From an uncultured Anaerolineae bacterium (GTDB taxonomy: Bacteria; Chloroflexota; Anaerolineae; JACIWP01), in contig CALIBQ010000033.1 in NCBI GenBank assembly GCA_938049385.1, forward strand, positions 1 through 48,746: a stretch of 48,746 nt of DNA, in the 5' to 3' direction. Shown here one piece after another: positions 1-8,322 of the stretch (positions are counted from its first letter, which is position 1; every line of letters begins with the position of its first letter). The notes below the pieces were generated by a model. It searched no databases. It was not told where the DNA came from and saw only the letters and a program-made list of their open reading frames with translations. Both the position numbers and the translations under genes were made by a program.

Positions 1-48
1 CAGGTACAATTCTGTGAACGGTGCGCGCATATGAACAATCCTCGTTAC

Positions 49-132
49 GCCTGGCAGTTGAAACTGCGGCTGTGCCTGCAAAGTCGGCCTGCGCAGGCTT
101 CGCAGTTGTTGCCGTGGCTTCATCCGCCAGGC
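49..132. repeat. Dispersed long imperfect inverted repeat, copy 1
   Basis: The arms begin GCCTGGC (49-55) and end GCCAGGC (126-132). Each arm, read inward, carries the same spaced pattern: GGC, then TGAA, then CGGC, then CTGC, then AAG. The centre is GCCTGCGCAGGC. The same element, with a longer centre, is found at 25402-25509. Between the two copies the flanks GGCAGTTGAAACTGCGGC and CTTCGCAGTTGTTGCC are identical. It is non-coding, lies past the 3' end of the S1 gene and has no transposase beside it. Similar intergenic palindromes of the form gtTGAAaC...GCTTCAgCCGC are, to my memory, common in Chloroflexota and cyanobacterial genomes. Function is unknown. Confidence 0.8.
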
Positions 133-151
133 TGCGCCCTCAGAAAGTGGG

Positions 152-195
152 GAAAACAAGGCGCACAGGCTGGCTGTCCTGCCGGCCTGTGCGCC
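152..195 (-). terminator. Rho-independent terminator of the S1-domain gene
   Basis: GGCGCACAGGC (160-170) and GCCTGTGCGCC (185-195) form a perfect 11-bp stem. On the minus strand the stem is followed by TTGTTTTCC (159-151), a U-rich tail. It lies 33 bases past the S1 stop codon, in the right orientation to end that transcript. Confidence 0.8.
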
Positions 196-227
196 GACCA
201 GGGAGGTGACCGATTGGTAGTTGTGTC

Positions 228-992
228 TCAGGAACCCTGGCGGTGCAGTTCCAGCGTGCGGGAGAGAAGCTCCTCGTATTCGGTGTCGCCGGCCTCTGCC
301 TGTTCTTTCCGTTTGCGGGCTTTGCGCTCCTTCTGCTGCTGGCGCTCCAGCGCCTCCCGCAGGGCCAGCTCCATCAGGGTGGGGACATGTTCCTCTTCCT
401 GCTGTGCCGGGGTGCGTTCCGCGGCCGCGGGCTCCGGGGCCGGCTCGGGTTCGGCCGGCTCCTCGGGCTTCATGGTCAGGTCAATGCGCCGGCGGCGCTT
501 GTCTACCGCCAAGATGCGAGCTTCAATAGTATCCCCTGGTTTGACGACCTGGCTTGGGTTCTTGACGTACTCGGTGCCCATTTCCTTCACGTGAAGCATG
601 GCCTCGCGTTCTGCCCCGATATCCACAAAGGCGCCGTAGGGCGCCAGGCGAGTGACCGTGCCTTTGACGACCATGCCGGCGCTCAGGTCGCGGATTTTCT
701 TGCGGTTGGGGTCCACCAAGGTGAGGCTGATGCGGTTCTTCTTGAGGTTGATCTCTTTGATCCAGGCCACGACCTGCTGACCTTCCTGCACCACGTCGGA
801 GACCTTCTCCACCGAGCCGAGGCTCAGTTCGGTGATATGAATCATGCCGTCGCGGCCGATACCGATATCCACAAAGGCGCCAAATTCGGTGATCTTGGTG
901 ACAATACCTTCCACGCGCTGGCCGCGAGAGAGTTGTTCAGCCAGGGCGCCAGGTTTTTGCAAAGGTGGCGTGCCAGCCCGACGTCCTTCCAC
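228..992 (-). CDS. S1 RNA-binding domain protein (two S1 domains)
   Basis: A 254-residue protein with two S1/OB-fold repeats, about residues 22-93 and 103-175. Both carry the S1 signature (TKITEFGAFVDIG; TRLAPYGAFVDIG). A Pro/Glu/Ala linker (about 176-205) follows, then a highly charged tail likely to be helical. S1 repeats bind single-stranded RNA; proteins of this layout resemble short ribosomal-protein-S1 or YugI-like factors, but the exact role is open. The start is GTG at 992, chosen because AAGGAG sits 7 bases upstream and the S1 fold begins soon after. It is a single-gene unit with its own promoter (1054-1081), a hairpin in the leader (1007-1036) and a terminator (152-195). It is too short to be a full RpsA. 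Confidence 0.88.
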   Translation of the reverse strand: MEGRRAGTPPLQKPGALAEQLSRGQRVEGIVTKITEFGAFVDIGIGRDGMIHITELSLGSVEKVSDVVQEGQQVVAWIKEINLKKNRISLTLVDPNRKKIRDLSAGMVVKGTVTRLAPYGAFVDIGAEREAMLHVKEMGTEYVKNPSQVVKPGDTIEARILAVDKRRRRIDLTMKPEEPAEPEPAPEPAAAERTPAQQEEEHVPTLMELALREALERQQQKERKARKRKEQAEAGDTEYEELLSRTLELHRQGS

Positions 993-1053
993 GGTTCCGC
1001 TCCTTCACACCCCTTGTTCTCCCCGGAACAAGGTGTTCATTACACGCGTTGCT

Positions 1054-1081
1054 ATTATAGCGAAGTCGGCAGGTTTGTCAA
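1054..1081 (-). promoter_or_regulatory. Sigma70-type promoter of the S1 gene
   Basis: On the minus strand TTGACA (1081-1076) and TATAAT (1059-1054) are separated by 16 bases; both hexamers match the consensus. Transcription would start near 1047. The leader contains a hairpin: 1026-1036 pairs with 1007-1019, with a two-base bulge, just before the ribosome binding site. Confidence 0.8.
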
Positions 1082-1115
1082 TGAATAGGGCACCAGAAAT
1101 CCCCGCCGGCAGTTC

Positions 1116-1871
1116 TCAGCGGTTGCGCCGGCGTATGCCGTGCTCCCACAGCACACAGAGGGCAAAGCGGGGCAGGGCCAGCATGCGCCGCCAGCGCCGC
1201 GGCTCCTGGATCAGGCGGTAGAGCCATTCCAGGCCGGCGCGTTGCATCCAGGCCGGCGCACGGCGCGCCCGGCCGGCCAGGAAGTCGAAGGTTCCACCCA
1301 CTCCCATCGCGACCGGCACCCCCAGCCGGGCCAGATTGCGGGCGATCCAGAGGTCCTGCTGGGGTGCGCCGTAGGCGACAAATAGGAAGTGCGGGGAGGC
1401 GGCCCGGATCATCCCGACGATATGGTCCTCTTCCGCCGGCGCCGGCGAGCCGGCATAGGTGCCGGCGATGCACAGTCCGGGGTTGGCCTGCCGAAGCACC
1501 TCCGCGGCCTGCTCGGCGACACCGGGGGCGGCCCCCAGGAGGAACAAGCTCCATCCCCGGCGGGCGGCCAGCCTGGCAACCGCCTGCACGGTATCTACCC
1601 CAGTGACCCGCTGGCGCAGGGGATACCCCATCAGCCGGCAGGCCCACACCACACCGATGCCGTCCGGCAGGGCCAGGTGCGCGGCATTCAGCACCCGGTG
1701 AAATTCCGCGTTGCAGCGGGCGGCCATGATGAATTCAGGGTTGACGGTGACCACGTGATGCGGCCGGCCGTCCTCCACGAATGCTTCCATCCGCTGGAGC
1801 GTCTCTTCCGGGGTCACCAGATGGACCGGTATTCCCAGCAGGCGGACGGCGGGTAGGGATGCAGGCGTCAT
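1116..1871 (-). CDS. WecG/TagA/CpsF-family glycosyltransferase
   Basis: GT26-type enzyme, about 251 residues, which in known members adds N-acetylmannosamine(uronate) or a related sugar to a lipid-linked carrier during cell-wall or exopolysaccharide synthesis. Seen here: LPDGIGVVWACRLMG, the GAAPGVAE region, the FVAYGAPQQDLWI motif and the family C-terminus GVGGTFDFLAGRARRAP followed by the WLYRLIQEPRRW stretch. The ATG at 1871 overlaps the stop of the upstream GT9 gene (ATGA), which fixes the start against a longer upstream option at 1946. Last gene of the seven-gene minus operon. Acceptor and donor cannot be read from sequence. Confidence 0.92.
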   Translation of the reverse strand: MTPASLPAVRLLGIPVHLVTPEETLQRMEAFVEDGRPHHVVTVNPEFIMAARCNAEFHRVLNAAHLALPDGIGVVWACRLMGYPLRQRVTGVDTVQAVARLAARRGWSLFLLGAAPGVAEQAAEVLRQANPGLCIAGTYAGSPAPAEEDHIVGMIRAASPHFLFVAYGAPQQDLWIARNLARLGVPVAMGVGGTFDFLAGRARRAPAWMQRAGLEWLYRLIQEPRRWRRMLALPRFALCVLWEHGIRRRNR

Positions 1872-3019
1872 GCTTCCTCCGGGCGGGGCGCAAGGATTGC
1901 TTCCACAGCTCGCAGGACATCCTCCACCTGGATGGCGTGCATGCACTCCATGGTAGAACAGCCCTCACGCCGGCCGATGGCATATCCCACATAGGCGCAC
2001 GGCTGGCAGGGGAGGCCGGCCTGCAGGACGATGGCGCGGCTTCTGCCGGCGGTCCAGGGACCCCAGGCGTCGGCATTGGTGGGGCCGAAGAGCGCGATGA
2101 CCGGGGCGCCGGCGGCTACGGCCAGGTGCATCACCCCGGAATCGGCCCCCACGAAAAGCGCGGCGCGGCGGAGCACGGCGGAAAGTTGGGGCAGGGAGGT
2201 CTGGCCGGCCAGGTTGAGCGCGGTGTCAGGGCACTGGCGGGCCAGCTCTTCGACGTTGTCGCCGGCGGTTCCGACCAGCACAAGGCCCAGATCGTGCCGG
2301 CGCATCAGCTCGCGCGCTAGCTGGGCGAAGCGCTCCACCGGCCAGCGCCGGGCCAGGCTGTATCCGCCGGAGCCGGGATGGATGACGGCGAAAGGCCGGC
2401 GGCCGACCGCCGTCATCCAGCGCACCAGGACCTGTTCCGCCCATTCCTCTGCTTCGGGGGCGATAGGGGCGGACAGGGAGAGGTCATCGGTGCGGGCGCC
2501 CAGGGCCCCGACGACCTGGAGCCAGTACTGCACCTCGTGCAGGGCGCCAAAGCCGGCATCATGCGCGCGATGGGTGAGGAACCAGCCGTGCCCGTTGTCC
2601 AGGCCGGCGCGCATCCGAGCACCAGCGGCGAAGGCCAGCGCGGCATATTTCAGCCGGCCGAACGGCAGGGTGAGATGGTGTAGGATGACCACTGCGTCGT
2701 AGCGGCGCCGACGGAGCGTCGCGGCGAGTCGGACTGCGGTGCGCAGGGATGCCGGCCGGAGCGCATCTGCCGGCCGGTCGAACTGAAACTTGTCGAAGCG
2801 GATGATATCATCCACCAATCTTGTGCCGGTCAGCGCCGGCGCAGAGTGCGGGGTTACCAGGATGTCCAGCCGTGCCTGGGGGTAGGTCTGCCGCAGGGCG
2901 CGTAGGGCCGGCGTACTGGTGATCACATCGCCGATATCGGCCAGCTTGACGACCAGGATGGACCGGAGATGGAGAACGGGCGGTTGGGAAAGTGCATCAT
3001 GGCGCGTCGGGGAGGTCAT
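1868..3019 (-). CDS. Glycosyltransferase family 9 (heptosyltransferase-like)
   Basis: A 383-residue GT-B enzyme of the ADP-heptose:LPS heptosyltransferase family. The N-terminus has the family pattern LVVKLADIGDVITSTPALRAL (residues 22-42), and the C-terminal half has GADSGVMHLAVAAGAP followed by ALFGPTNADAWGPW, the nucleotide-sugar binding region. The start ATG at 3019 overlaps the stop of the GT4 gene upstream (ATGA), and the gene itself overlaps WecG/TagA by the same 4 bases, so the three glycosyltransferases are probably translated in a coupled way. Most Chloroflexota lack classical LPS, so the product is more likely another cell-surface glycan; that is inference. Confidence 0.9.
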   Translation of the reverse strand: MTSPTRHDALSQPPVLHLRSILVVKLADIGDVITSTPALRALRQTYPQARLDILVTPHSAPALTGTRLVDDIIRFDKFQFDRPADALRPASLRTAVRLAATLRRRRYDAVVILHHLTLPFGRLKYAALAFAAGARMRAGLDNGHGWFLTHRAHDAGFGALHEVQYWLQVVGALGARTDDLSLSAPIAPEAEEWAEQVLVRWMTAVGRRPFAVIHPGSGGYSLARRWPVERFAQLARELMRRHDLGLVLVGTAGDNVEELARQCPDTALNLAGQTSLPQLSAVLRRAALFVGADSGVMHLAVAAGAPVIALFGPTNADAWGPWTAGRSRAIVLQAGLPCQPCAYVGYAIGRREGCSTMECMHAIQVEDVLRAVEAILAPRPEEA

Positions 3020-4152
3020 GCCGGCTCTGCTCCCAGCTCTTCAAACAGTTCCAGTAACTCACGCGCAGTATTCTGCCAGGAAAAGCGCTGGACCTGGCGG
3101 TAGCCGGCTTCCACCATGCGCCGACGCAGTTCCTCGTCCTGGAAGACCCGCAGGAGGCTGCTGGCAATATCCTCCACATCCAGCGGGTCCACCAGCAGGG
3201 CGGCATCGCCGGCCACTTCCGGCAGGGAGGATGTATTCGAGCAAACTACCGGCGTGCCGCAGGCCATGGCTTCCAGCACCGGGAAGCCGAACCCTTCATA
3301 GAGCGAGGGGAAGGCGAAAACCAGTGCGCCGCTGAGCAGGGCCGGCAGTTCCTCGTCGGGCACGTAGCCCACAAGGTGCACGAGGTTTTCCAGGCCGCTG
3401 TGCTGGACCGCTCTGACGATATCCTGCGTCATCCAGCCCATTTTGCCGCCCAGCACCAGGTGCGGCGGTTCGGAGCCGGCCGGCCAGCGCCGGCGCAGGC
3501 TGACATATGCCTCGATGAGGCGCACCAGGTTTTTGCGCGGCTGAATGGTGCCGACGTAAAGGATGTACTGCTCGGGGATCCCCAGCCGTTCCTGTGCGGA
3601 GCGGATGCGCGCCGGGTCCTCGACCCGCTGGATCCAGCTTGTATGCCCGGGGTAGATGACGTGGATTTTGTAGGCCGGCGTTCCGTAGAACCGCTCCAAA
3701 TCGGCGCGCGTGGCCTGGGAATCCACGACGACGCGCCGCGCCTGTCGGGCGTTCCAGCGGGTGCCCAGTTCCAGGTACAGTCGGGCGGCCGGCGGATGGG
3801 CCTCGGGGAAGCAGCGGTAGCCCAGGTCATGGATCGTGGCCACACTGCGGCGCGGATGAATGATGGGTAGGACGTGCGCCGGCATGAACAGGATGTCCGG
3901 CGGGTGGGTGGCCATCTCCCATGAAAGCCGGATATGGGTCCAGAGGCGGGGGAACGGGATGACGCGCACCTCAGCGGAGCCGGTCCAGGAGTGGAGGGAA
4001 GGGGAGGGCAGTTCCCGGAAATAGAGCCGCCAGCGGTGCGGGCTGTCCACTGCCAGCAAGGCGCGCACGACTTCTAAGGAGTAGCGCTCGGTGCCAGTGC
4101 GTTGAACGACTGCAGCGCGGCTGGCGTCAATCCCGATTAACATAATCTGCAC
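3016..4152 (-). CDS. Glycosyltransferase family 4
   Basis: A 378-residue GT-B retaining glycosyltransferase. Seen: an N-terminal GIDASRA segment, the central [18 protein letters not shown] motif that opens the C-terminal Rossmann domain, and the donor-site EX7E motif in [20 protein letters not shown]. It likely transfers a sugar from a nucleotide donor during surface polysaccharide synthesis. The gap to rpiB upstream is 15 bases, and its stop overlaps the GT9 start. The ATG at 4152 precedes the conserved GIDASR segment by only six residues, which supports this start. Substrate unknown. Confidence 0.92.
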   Translation of the reverse strand: MQIMLIGIDASRAAVVQRTGTERYSLEVVRALLAVDSPHRWRLYFRELPSPSLHSWTGSAEVRVIPFPRLWTHIRLSWEMATHPPDILFMPAHVLPIIHPRRSVATIHDLGYRCFPEAHPPAARLYLELGTRWNARQARRVVVDSQATRADLERFYGTPAYKIHVIYPGHTSWIQRVEDPARIRSAQERLGIPEQYILYVGTIQPRKNLVRLIEAYVSLRRRWPAGSEPPHLVLGGKMGWMTQDIVRAVQHSGLENLVHLVGYVPDEELPALLSGALVFAFPSLYEGFGFPVLEAMACGTPVVCSNTSSLPEVAGDAALLVDPLDVEDIASSLLRVFQDEELRRRMVEAGYRQVQRFSWQNTARELLELFEELGAEPA

Positions 4153-4167
4153 TCCGACGGATGAGGC

Positions 4168-4626
4168 TCAGCGCCGGCTGGCTTCCATCTGGCGGATTTT
4201 CTCCACGCGTCGGGCGTGTCGACCGCCCTCGAACTCGGTGCGCAACCAGACGTCCACGATGTCCAGCGCCAGCCCGGGACCAAGGACACGCCCGCCGAGA
4301 CAGAGAATGTTGGCGTTGTTGTGGAGCCGGCTCATGCGCGCGGAATACGTATCGCCGCAGACGGCAGCGCGCACGCCCACGATCTTGTTGGCGGCGATGC
4401 TCATGCCGATGCCGGTGCCGCAGATGAGAATGCCCAGGTCATATTCGCCGGCGGCAACTGCTCGCGCTACCTGATAGGCATAATCGGGGTAGTCTACTGA
4501 CTCTAGCCCGTGCGTGCCGAAGTCCTGCACCACATAGCCGGACTGCCGTAAATGCTCCACGATCACACCCTTCAGCTCGTAACCGCCGTGGTCGGCGCCC
4601 ACTGCGATCTTGCGTGTGTCAGCCAT
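4168..4626 (-). CDS. rpiB: Ribose-5-phosphate isomerase B
   Basis: A 152-residue RpiB/LacAB-family isomerase interconverting ribose-5-phosphate and ribulose-5-phosphate in the pentose phosphate pathway. Seen: the ADHGGYELK loop (residues 11-19), the catalytic Cys69 in [14 protein letters not shown], and H102 in [13 protein letters not shown], all canonical. Length is normal for the family. It sits 26 bases after the HAD/TsaC gene and 15 before the GT4 gene, inside the operon. RpiB-type rather than LacA/B is preferred because there is no galactose-6-phosphate operon context. Allose-6-phosphate isomerase activity cannot be excluded. Confidence 0.95.
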   Translation of the reverse strand: MADTRKIAVGADHGGYELKGVIVEHLRQSGYVVQDFGTHGLESVDYPDYAYQVARAVAAGEYDLGILICGTGIGMSIAANKIVGVRAAVCGDTYSARMSRLHNNANILCLGGRVLGPGLALDIVDVWLRTEFEGGRHARRVEKIRQMEASRR

Positions 4627-4652
4627 GTGTGTTCCTCACAATATGATGTACG

Positions 4653-6134
4653 TCAAGGGACCACGAGGTCAGGAATCAGCCGGCGGATTTCGGCCGCGGC
4701 CAATGTGCCGGCGCGCAGTAACTGCGGCGGCGATGCAGTGAAATCCACGATGGTGGATGGTATCGGGCCAGGAGTTGGGCCGCCGTCCAGGATGAGGTCC
4801 ACCCGCCGGCCCAGCTGTTCGAACACTTCCTGCGCCGTGCTGGGGCTTTTCATCCCGCTGATATTGGCGGAGGTGGTGGCCAGCGGCGCGCCCAGCCGGC
4901 GGATCAGCTCCAGCGGCACCGGGTGATTCGGCATGCGCACAGCGATGCCTGGCCCGGGGGTGATAATGGGCGGTACGTTGGGAGCGGCGGGCAAAATGAG
5001 CGTCAGTCCGCCGGGCCAGAAGGCTTCCATCAGCCGGCGCGCCGCGTCGGGTACTTGGCTGACGAAGCGGTGCAAATCGGCTTCATCCGCGATCAGGATG
5101 GGGATGAACTTGTCTGGTGCGCGCCGCTTGACGATGTACAGCTCCGCCACGGCGTCAGGGAGGCGTGCGTCGGCGGCCAGCCCGTAGACGGTGTCGGTGG
5201 GAAAAGCTACCACGCCCCCGTCGCGCAGAATCTCCACCGCGCGGGCGATGCAGTCGGGATCGCCAGCCGGGCAGAGCGGGCTTTCCATAGGCGGAACACT
5301 GCAACGACGTTGACCAGCGAGGTTGGGAAGGGGAGGCTCCTGTAGCACCAGTTGGCGGATGGCCCAGGCGGCACCGGCCCGCTCCACCGAGGGAGCAATG
5401 ACGTCGGCGGCTTGCTTGGCAGAGGGGCTGGCATTATCCACGGCGATGCCCAGGCCGGCCCAGGCGATCATATCGGCATCGTTATCATTGTCGCCCATCG
5501 CCACCGTCTCGTGGCGCAGTACGCCTAGGTGGCGCGCCAAACGGGCCAAGGCGCGCGCTTTATTGGCGCCCAGGGGCACCGCTTCCAGGAAGTGGCGGTG
5601 AGAGCGGGTCAGGCGCAGTCTGCCGGCGAAGCGCTGTTGGAGCGCGGGAGCCATGTCTGCCAACTGCGCCGGCTCTCCCACCAGCATGATTTTGGTGGGC
5701 GAGTGCTGGAGGAACGCCAGCAAATCGCCGACGATCTGGACTCGCACAGCGTCAATTTGCTCATACAGCTCTGCCTCGCGGGTATACGCTTCCGCGAAGG
5801 GTTGGTCCTCCAGGAAGACGTTGGCGTGAACGCCGGCCTCTTTGACCACTGCCAGCAGTTCGCGCGCCCATTCCAGCGGGATGCAGGCCTGGTAGATGGC
5901 CTCGCCCGAGACCGGGTCCCGGATTTCGGCACCCTGGTAGAGGATGACCGGGGCATTGACCCCCAGCCGACGGATGAAGGGCTGGGCGCCGGCGAAGGTG
6001 CGGCCGGTGGCGATGGTGAAGTACAGGCCGGCGGCCACGACCTCCTGTACCGCCGCCACGACTTCATCGGGGATGACCAGATCGTCCCCCATCAACGTCC
6101 CATCCAGGTCTGCGACAATCAGGCGGTAAGGCAT
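4653..6134 (-). CDS. Fused Cof-type HAD phosphatase / threonylcarbamoyl-AMP synthase (TsaC/Sua5-YrdC)
   Basis: One 493-residue frame holds two complete enzymes. Residues 1 to about 265 are a HAD-IIB (Cof-like) phosphatase: motif I ADLDGTL (8-14), a large cap domain and the metal motif AMGDNDNDADMI. Residues 283-493 are a YrdC-type domain with PTDTVYGLAADA, KRRAPDKFIPIL, TSANISG and PSTIVDF, which makes L-threonylcarbamoyl-adenylate for t6A in ANN-decoding tRNAs. The start is ATG at 6134 with AGGAAAGAG upstream; an upstream extension to 6311 overlaps prmC and looks non-coding. An internal ATG (M283, 5288) could yield the second enzyme alone. It lies 11 bases after prmC. The HAD substrate is unknown. 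A sequencing error joining two genes is unlikely because the linker is long and open. Confidence 0.88.
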   Translation of the reverse strand: MPYRLIVADLDGTLMGDDLVIPDEVVAAVQEVVAAGLYFTIATGRTFAGAQPFIRRLGVNAPVILYQGAEIRDPVSGEAIYQACIPLEWARELLAVVKEAGVHANVFLEDQPFAEAYTREAELYEQIDAVRVQIVGDLLAFLQHSPTKIMLVGEPAQLADMAPALQQRFAGRLRLTRSHRHFLEAVPLGANKARALARLARHLGVLRHETVAMGDNDNDADMIAWAGLGIAVDNASPSAKQAADVIAPSVERAGAAWAIRQLVLQEPPLPNLAGQRRCSVPPMESPLCPAGDPDCIARAVEILRDGGVVAFPTDTVYGLAADARLPDAVAELYIVKRRAPDKFIPILIADEADLHRFVSQVPDAARRLMEAFWPGGLTLILPAAPNVPPIITPGPGIAVRMPNHPVPLELIRRLGAPLATTSANISGMKSPSTAQEVFEQLGRRVDLILDGGPTPGPIPSTIVDFTASPPQLLRAGTLAAAEIRRLIPDLVVP

Positions 6135-6145
6135 AGTTCTCTTTC

Positions 6146-7039
6146 CTATTCTGGTCGTTCCACGATGAGGATGCGGTCGCGGCCGGCCAGGTCCTGTTCC
6201 ACACGCGCCCGGCAGTCCGGCAAAAGCTGGCTGGCGGCCGCAAGGGCCGGCGCTCCCTGTTCCGCGCCGATCTCCGCCATCAGCGCGCCGCCTGGAGTGA
6301 GACGGGTGCACGCCTGGGCAAGGAGCCGGCGGAGCGGTTCCAGCCCGTCGCTCCCCCCGTCCAGGGCGCGGCGGGGCTCGTACTGGCTGACCTCGGGCAT
6401 CAACGTGGGAAGTTCGGCGCTGGAGATGTAAGGCAGGTTGGCCAGGATGAGGTCGAAAGGGCCGGCGAAGGGCAGGAGCAGGTCGCCGGCCACGAAGTAG
6501 ACGCGCTGGTGGAGGCCCAGCCGGCGGGCGTTCGCGCGCGCGACCTCCAGGGCCGGTTCCGAATCATCCACCCCGATTACCCGCAGGTCAGGGACGGCGT
6601 ATGCCAAGGCGAGGGCGATGGCGCCGTTGCCAGTGCCCACATCCACCACGCGCAGGGAGGCAAGTACGTCCCGCCGGCCGGCGGAGCGCTGGTTCAGCCA
6701 CTGGATGGCGCGTTCTACCAGCTCCTCGGTTTCCGGGCGGGGGATGAGCACGGCCGGCGTGACCAGCAGGTCCAGCCCGAAAAAGGGCTGAGAGCCTAGG
6801 ATATAGGCCAGGGGTTCGCGGCGCTGGCGCCGGCCCACCAGTTGTTCCGCCAGTGCTCGTTCCGATGGGGTCATGATGTGTTCCGGATGTGCCAAGACCC
6901 AGCTCCGGTCACGCTGGAGCGCATGAGCGAGAAGAAGCTCGGCGTCCAGCGCCGGCGAGTCCGCGCCGGCGCCGGCGAGCCTCTCCCGCGCCCATTTCAG
7001 CCATTCCGCGATGCTCGGAGAATCTCCCGAACCGCTCAA
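6146..7039 (-). CDS. prmC: Release factor glutamine methyltransferase PrmC/HemK
   Basis: A 297-residue SAM-dependent methyltransferase that modifies the glutamine of the GGQ motif in release factors. Seen: an N-terminal helical domain, RPETEELVE (101-109), the SAM motif [13 protein letters not shown] (131-143) and the catalytic loop NLPY (201-204), where most members have NPPY. The proposed start is TTG at 7039, overlapping the prfA stop (TTGA), so translation is probably coupled to prfA. Enzyme and substrate protein are adjacent, the usual prfA-prmC arrangement. The NLPY variant also occurs in other PrmC proteins as far as I recall. Confidence 0.93.
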   Translation of the reverse strand: MSGSGDSPSIAEWLKWARERLAGAGADSPALDAELLLAHALQRDRSWVLAHPEHIMTPSERALAEQLVGRRQRREPLAYILGSQPFFGLDLLVTPAVLIPRPETEELVERAIQWLNQRSAGRRDVLASLRVVDVGTGNGAIALALAYAVPDLRVIGVDDSEPALEVARANARRLGLHQRVYFVAGDLLLPFAGPFDLILANLPYISSAELPTLMPEVSQYEPRRALDGGSDGLEPLRRLLAQACTRLTPGGALMAEIGAEQGAPALAAASQLLPDCRARVEQDLAGRDRILIVERPE

Positions 7040-8118
7040 CTCACTTTGGCCATTTCCATCTGCGCCAGGCGCGTGGCCTGGTCGTCGGCAATCAACGCCT
7101 CGATGAACTCGTCCAGTTCGCCGTCCAGCACGTCTTCCAGCCGGTAAGTCGTCAGACCGATGCGGTGGTCGGTCACCCGGTTCTGCGGGAAGTTGTAGGT
7201 GCGGATTTTCTCGCTCCGCTCGCCCGTCCCCACCTGCTCGCGGCGTGCTTCCGCGATGGCCTGACGCTGTTTTTCCATTTCTATATTATACAGGCGGGCG
7301 CGCAGGACGGAGAGGGCGCGCATTTTGTTCTGGAGCTGGGAGCGTTCGTCCTGACAGCTTACTACGATGCCGGTGGGAATATGGGTGATGCGGACGGCGG
7401 AATCGGTGGTGTTGACCGATTGGCCGCCGTGCCCCTGGGAGCGGAAGACCTCGATGCGCAGGTCATCCGGGTTAATGTCCACCTCCACTTCGTCCACTTC
7501 CGGCAGGACCGCAACGGTAGCGGTGGATGTATGGATGCGGCCGCTGGCCTCCGTGATCGGGACGCGCTGGACGCGGTGCACACCGCTCTCGTACTTCAGG
7601 CGGGAATATGCGCCGCTGCCCTTGATCAGGAAGATGATTTCTTTGTAGCCGCCGATACCCGTCTCGTTGCGGGAGATGACCTCCACCTTCCAGCCCTGTT
7701 TTTCGGCGTAGCGGGAGTACATGCGGAACAGGTCGGCGGCGAAGAGGCCGGCCTCGTCCCCGCCGGCGCCGGCGCGAATCTCCACGATGACGTTTTTCTC
7801 GTCGCGCGGGTCTTTAGGCAGTAACAGCCGCTTCAACTGCTTGTCCAGCTCGCGCTCGCGCTCTTCCAGCGCCTCCAGCTCATCGCGGGCCAGCGACTCC
7901 AGCTCCGGGTCGTCCGCCTCGCGCAGGAGCTGGCGGGTCTTCTCTATTTCTTCCAGCAGGGCCTTATAGGCGCGGAATGTCTCGACGATTTCCTCCAGCT
8001 CGGCGCGTTCCTGCGCGTAGGCGATAAGCTTATCTGGGTCAGAGGCGACCGCCGGGTCGGCCATCAGCCGGCCCAGCTCCTCATATCGTTCTTCAATTTT
8101 GCTCAGTTTCTCCAGCAT
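7036..8118 (-). CDS. prfA: Peptide chain release factor 1
   Basis: A 360-residue class I release factor that reads UAA and UAG and triggers peptidyl-tRNA hydrolysis. Seen: a long N-terminal coiled-coil, the [14 protein letters not shown] segment, the RF1 recognition tripeptide PIT (187-189, PxT type; RF2 would have SPF) and the hydrolysis motif GGQ (231-233) in [10 protein letters not shown]. The ATG at 8118 has GGAGAG 7 bases upstream, but that site lies in an arm that can pair with the leader (see the leader entry). First gene of a seven-gene operon; its stop overlaps prmC. Confidence 0.96.
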   Translation of the reverse strand: MLEKLSKIEERYEELGRLMADPAVASDPDKLIAYAQERAELEEIVETFRAYKALLEEIEKTRQLLREADDPELESLARDELEALEERERELDKQLKRLLLPKDPRDEKNVIVEIRAGAGGDEAGLFAADLFRMYSRYAEKQGWKVEVISRNETGIGGYKEIIFLIKGSGAYSRLKYESGVHRVQRVPITEASGRIHTSTATVAVLPEVDEVEVDINPDDLRIEVFRSQGHGGQSVNTTDSAVRITHIPTGIVVSCQDERSQLQNKMRALSVLRARLYNIEMEKQRQAIAEARREQVGTGERSEKIRTYNFPQNRVTDHRIGLTTYRLEDVLDGELDEFIEALIADDQATRLAQMEMAKVS

Positions 8119-8285
8119 TGGTTTTCTCTCCGATAGTCCTTCAGATAGTGTGATCGCTCATGTTGCAATCGGTGATCACTGGGCTAGAGAAAACCGATGC
8201 CGGCGTATATCGAGCTTCTCATGATATATCAAGCCTCTGTACTACAGCAGATGCGCCGCAGTCATCTCTGCGGCGCTTTCATGAC
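8119..8285 (-). promoter_or_regulatory. Structured 5' leader of prfA with a sequestered ribosome binding site
   Basis: The prfA transcript would carry a leader of about 165 bases. GGTTTTCTCT (8195-8186 on the minus strand) is perfectly complementary to AGAGAAAACC (8129-8120), which overlaps the Shine-Dalgarno GGAGAG just before the ATG. Upstream in the leader lie a 9-bp hairpin, GCGCCGCAG/CTGCGGCGC (8276-8268 with 8261-8253), and overlapping short palindromes around GATATATC. The layout suits a translational switch. I do not recognise a known riboswitch class, and no ligand can be inferred. Confidence 0.5.
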
Positions 8286-8291
8286 GAATAT

Positions 8292-8321
8292 AATATACTA
8301 TGAGCAGCGCGCCGGCGTCAA
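8292..8321 (-). promoter_or_regulatory. Promoter of the prfA operon
   Basis: On the minus strand TTGACG (8321-8316) and TATATT (8297-8292) are 18 bases apart. A second TATATT overlaps at 8292-8287. The -35 hexamer is one base from that of the divergent promoter at 8323-8350, the two forming the near-palindrome CGTCAAATTGACG. Confidence 0.6.
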
Positions 8322-8322
8322 A

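Noticed and set aside
1-227. Short frames at the left edge (21-209, 31-594)
   Set aside because: They cover the inverted repeat and the S1 terminator and have no coding signal.
243-1088. Long plus-strand frame of 281 codons antisense to the S1 gene
   Set aside because: It is the opposite-strand shadow of a GC-rich gene with clear S1 domains; it has no family features and no ribosome binding site.
8253-8276. 9-bp hairpin followed by TTTC as a plus-strand terminator
   Set aside because: No plus-strand gene lies upstream; it fits better as part of the minus-strand prfA leader.
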